Positions 63,709-64,000 of a stretch of 64,000 nucleotides of DNA are shown piece after piece. Made by a program: the position numbers and the translations under genes. The notes below the pieces were generated by a model that made no database searches, had not been told where the DNA came from, and saw only the letters and a program-made list of their open reading frames with translations. The first letter of the stretch is position 1; every line of letters starts with the position of its first letter. The DNA comes from Sphingobium yanoikuyae. Its GTDB lineage: Bacteria > Pseudomonadota > Alphaproteobacteria > Sphingomonadales > Sphingomonadaceae. The DNA is taken from positions 1,674,001 to 1,738,000 of the forward strand of contig NZ_CP139979.1 of the NCBI RefSeq assembly GCF_034424525.1. Direction: 5' to 3'.

Positions 63709-64000
63709 CCTCATCGCGCCGGGCGACGTCTGGCTGGTCGGTGCCGGGCCGGGCGATCCCGACCTGCTGACGCGCAAGGCCGAAAGGCTGATCTGCGCGG
63801 CGGACATCATCTTCCACGACGCGCTGGTCGGGCCGGGCATATTGGACCTCATTCCCGATCATGCCGAACGGGTCAGCGTCGGCAAGCGGTCGGGACGCCA
63901 TTCGAAGGACCAGCAGACGATCGACGAGATGCTGGTGGAGGCGGCGCTGGCGGGCAAGCGGGTGGTTCGGCTGAAGGGCGGCGATCCGGCGATGTTCGCC
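63695..64000 (+). CDS. cobA: Uroporphyrinogen-III C-methyltransferase (SUMT), partial
   Basis: The first 102 codons are present and the gene leaves the window. VWLVGAGPGDPDLLTRKAER near the start, ADIIFHDALV and VRLKGGDPAMFA are hallmarks of SUMT, which makes precorrin-2 for siroheme. Siroheme is needed by NirB, so this gene completes the operon. It could be a stand-alone CobA or the methyltransferase of a CysG-like fusion; the missing C-terminus prevents a decision. The ATG at 63695 lies inside the nasA end (14-nt overlap), after CAGGAGA. Confidence 0.93.
   Translation, partial: MQPNDLIAPGDVWLVGAGPGDPDLLTRKAERLICAADIIFHDALVGPGILDLIPDHAERVSVGKRSGRHSKDQQTIDEMLVEAALAGKRVVRLKGGDPAMFA

Noticed and set aside
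1..64000. CRISPR arrays, tRNA or rRNA genes, transposases, prophage genes
   Set aside because: No direct-repeat arrays, tRNA-like sequences or transposase motifs were noticed; the window looks like stable chromosome.

Overview
The window is GC-rich DNA with closely packed, often overlapping genes (many ATGA, GTGA or TGATG junctions). TonB-dependent receptors, a BcsA-BcsB fusion, Tat-type exported hydrolases and a NasS/NasT nitrate system point to an alphaproteobacterium of the Sphingomonadaceae, probably Sphingobium-like. This placement rests on gene content and composition only. No rRNA, tRNA, CRISPR array or insertion sequence was seen.

Layout. (1) 1-1458: the edge of an unidentified gene, then a FAS1-like double-hotdog dehydratase. 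(2) 1651-11925: a six-gene cellulose operon, BcsR-like protein, bcsQ, fused bcsAB, bcsC, bcsD and bcsZ, with every junction overlapping. (3) 11945-19312: a complete five-step histidine pathway, hutIHGU leftward and hutF-hutC rightward, around a HutC-type operator. (4) 19439-42946: a large catabolic region. It holds a TonB receptor, two exported COG1228-type amidohydrolases, an S10 peptidase, an exported alpha/beta hydrolase, a DUF885 peptidase, a POT transporter, a GH127/GH146 beta-L-arabinofuranosidase, an Ldh/DpkA-type reductase, an M24B prolidase-type peptidase, a D-amino-acid dehydrogenase, a hydroxypyrroline-carboxylate deaminase-type DapA protein, a 4-hydroxyproline epimerase, a GntR/FCD regulator and an amino acid permease. 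(5) 42999-53391: two gamma-glutamyltransferases, a second TonB receptor and a beta-propeller/amidohydrolase fusion. (6) 53466-64000: nitrate and nitrite assimilation, nasT-nasS, narK, porin, nirB-nirD-nasA and the start of a uroporphyrinogen methyltransferase gene, with two ANTAR-type antiterminator leader RNAs.

The most interesting proposal concerns region 4. The 9-mer GTATACGAT (or its complement) occurs in five intergenic gaps there, in front of almost every transcription unit, and a diverged form lies before the GntR gene. The genes make a coherent route for proline- and hydroxyproline-rich peptides: uptake, cleavage by several peptidases including prolidase types, then epimerase, D-hydroxyproline dehydrogenase and deaminase toward 2-oxoglutarate semialdehyde. 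The GH127/GH146 enzyme suggests the source may be arabinosylated plant hydroxyproline-rich glycoprotein (extensin-like). The regulon is supported by sequence; the substrate is an inference.

In region 6 both leaders show the two hexaloop hairpins (A at loop position 1, G at position 4) expected of NasT targets. The second hairpin of each overlaps an intrinsic terminator, so nitrate sensed by NasS would release NasT to allow read-through into narK-porin and nirBD-nasA.
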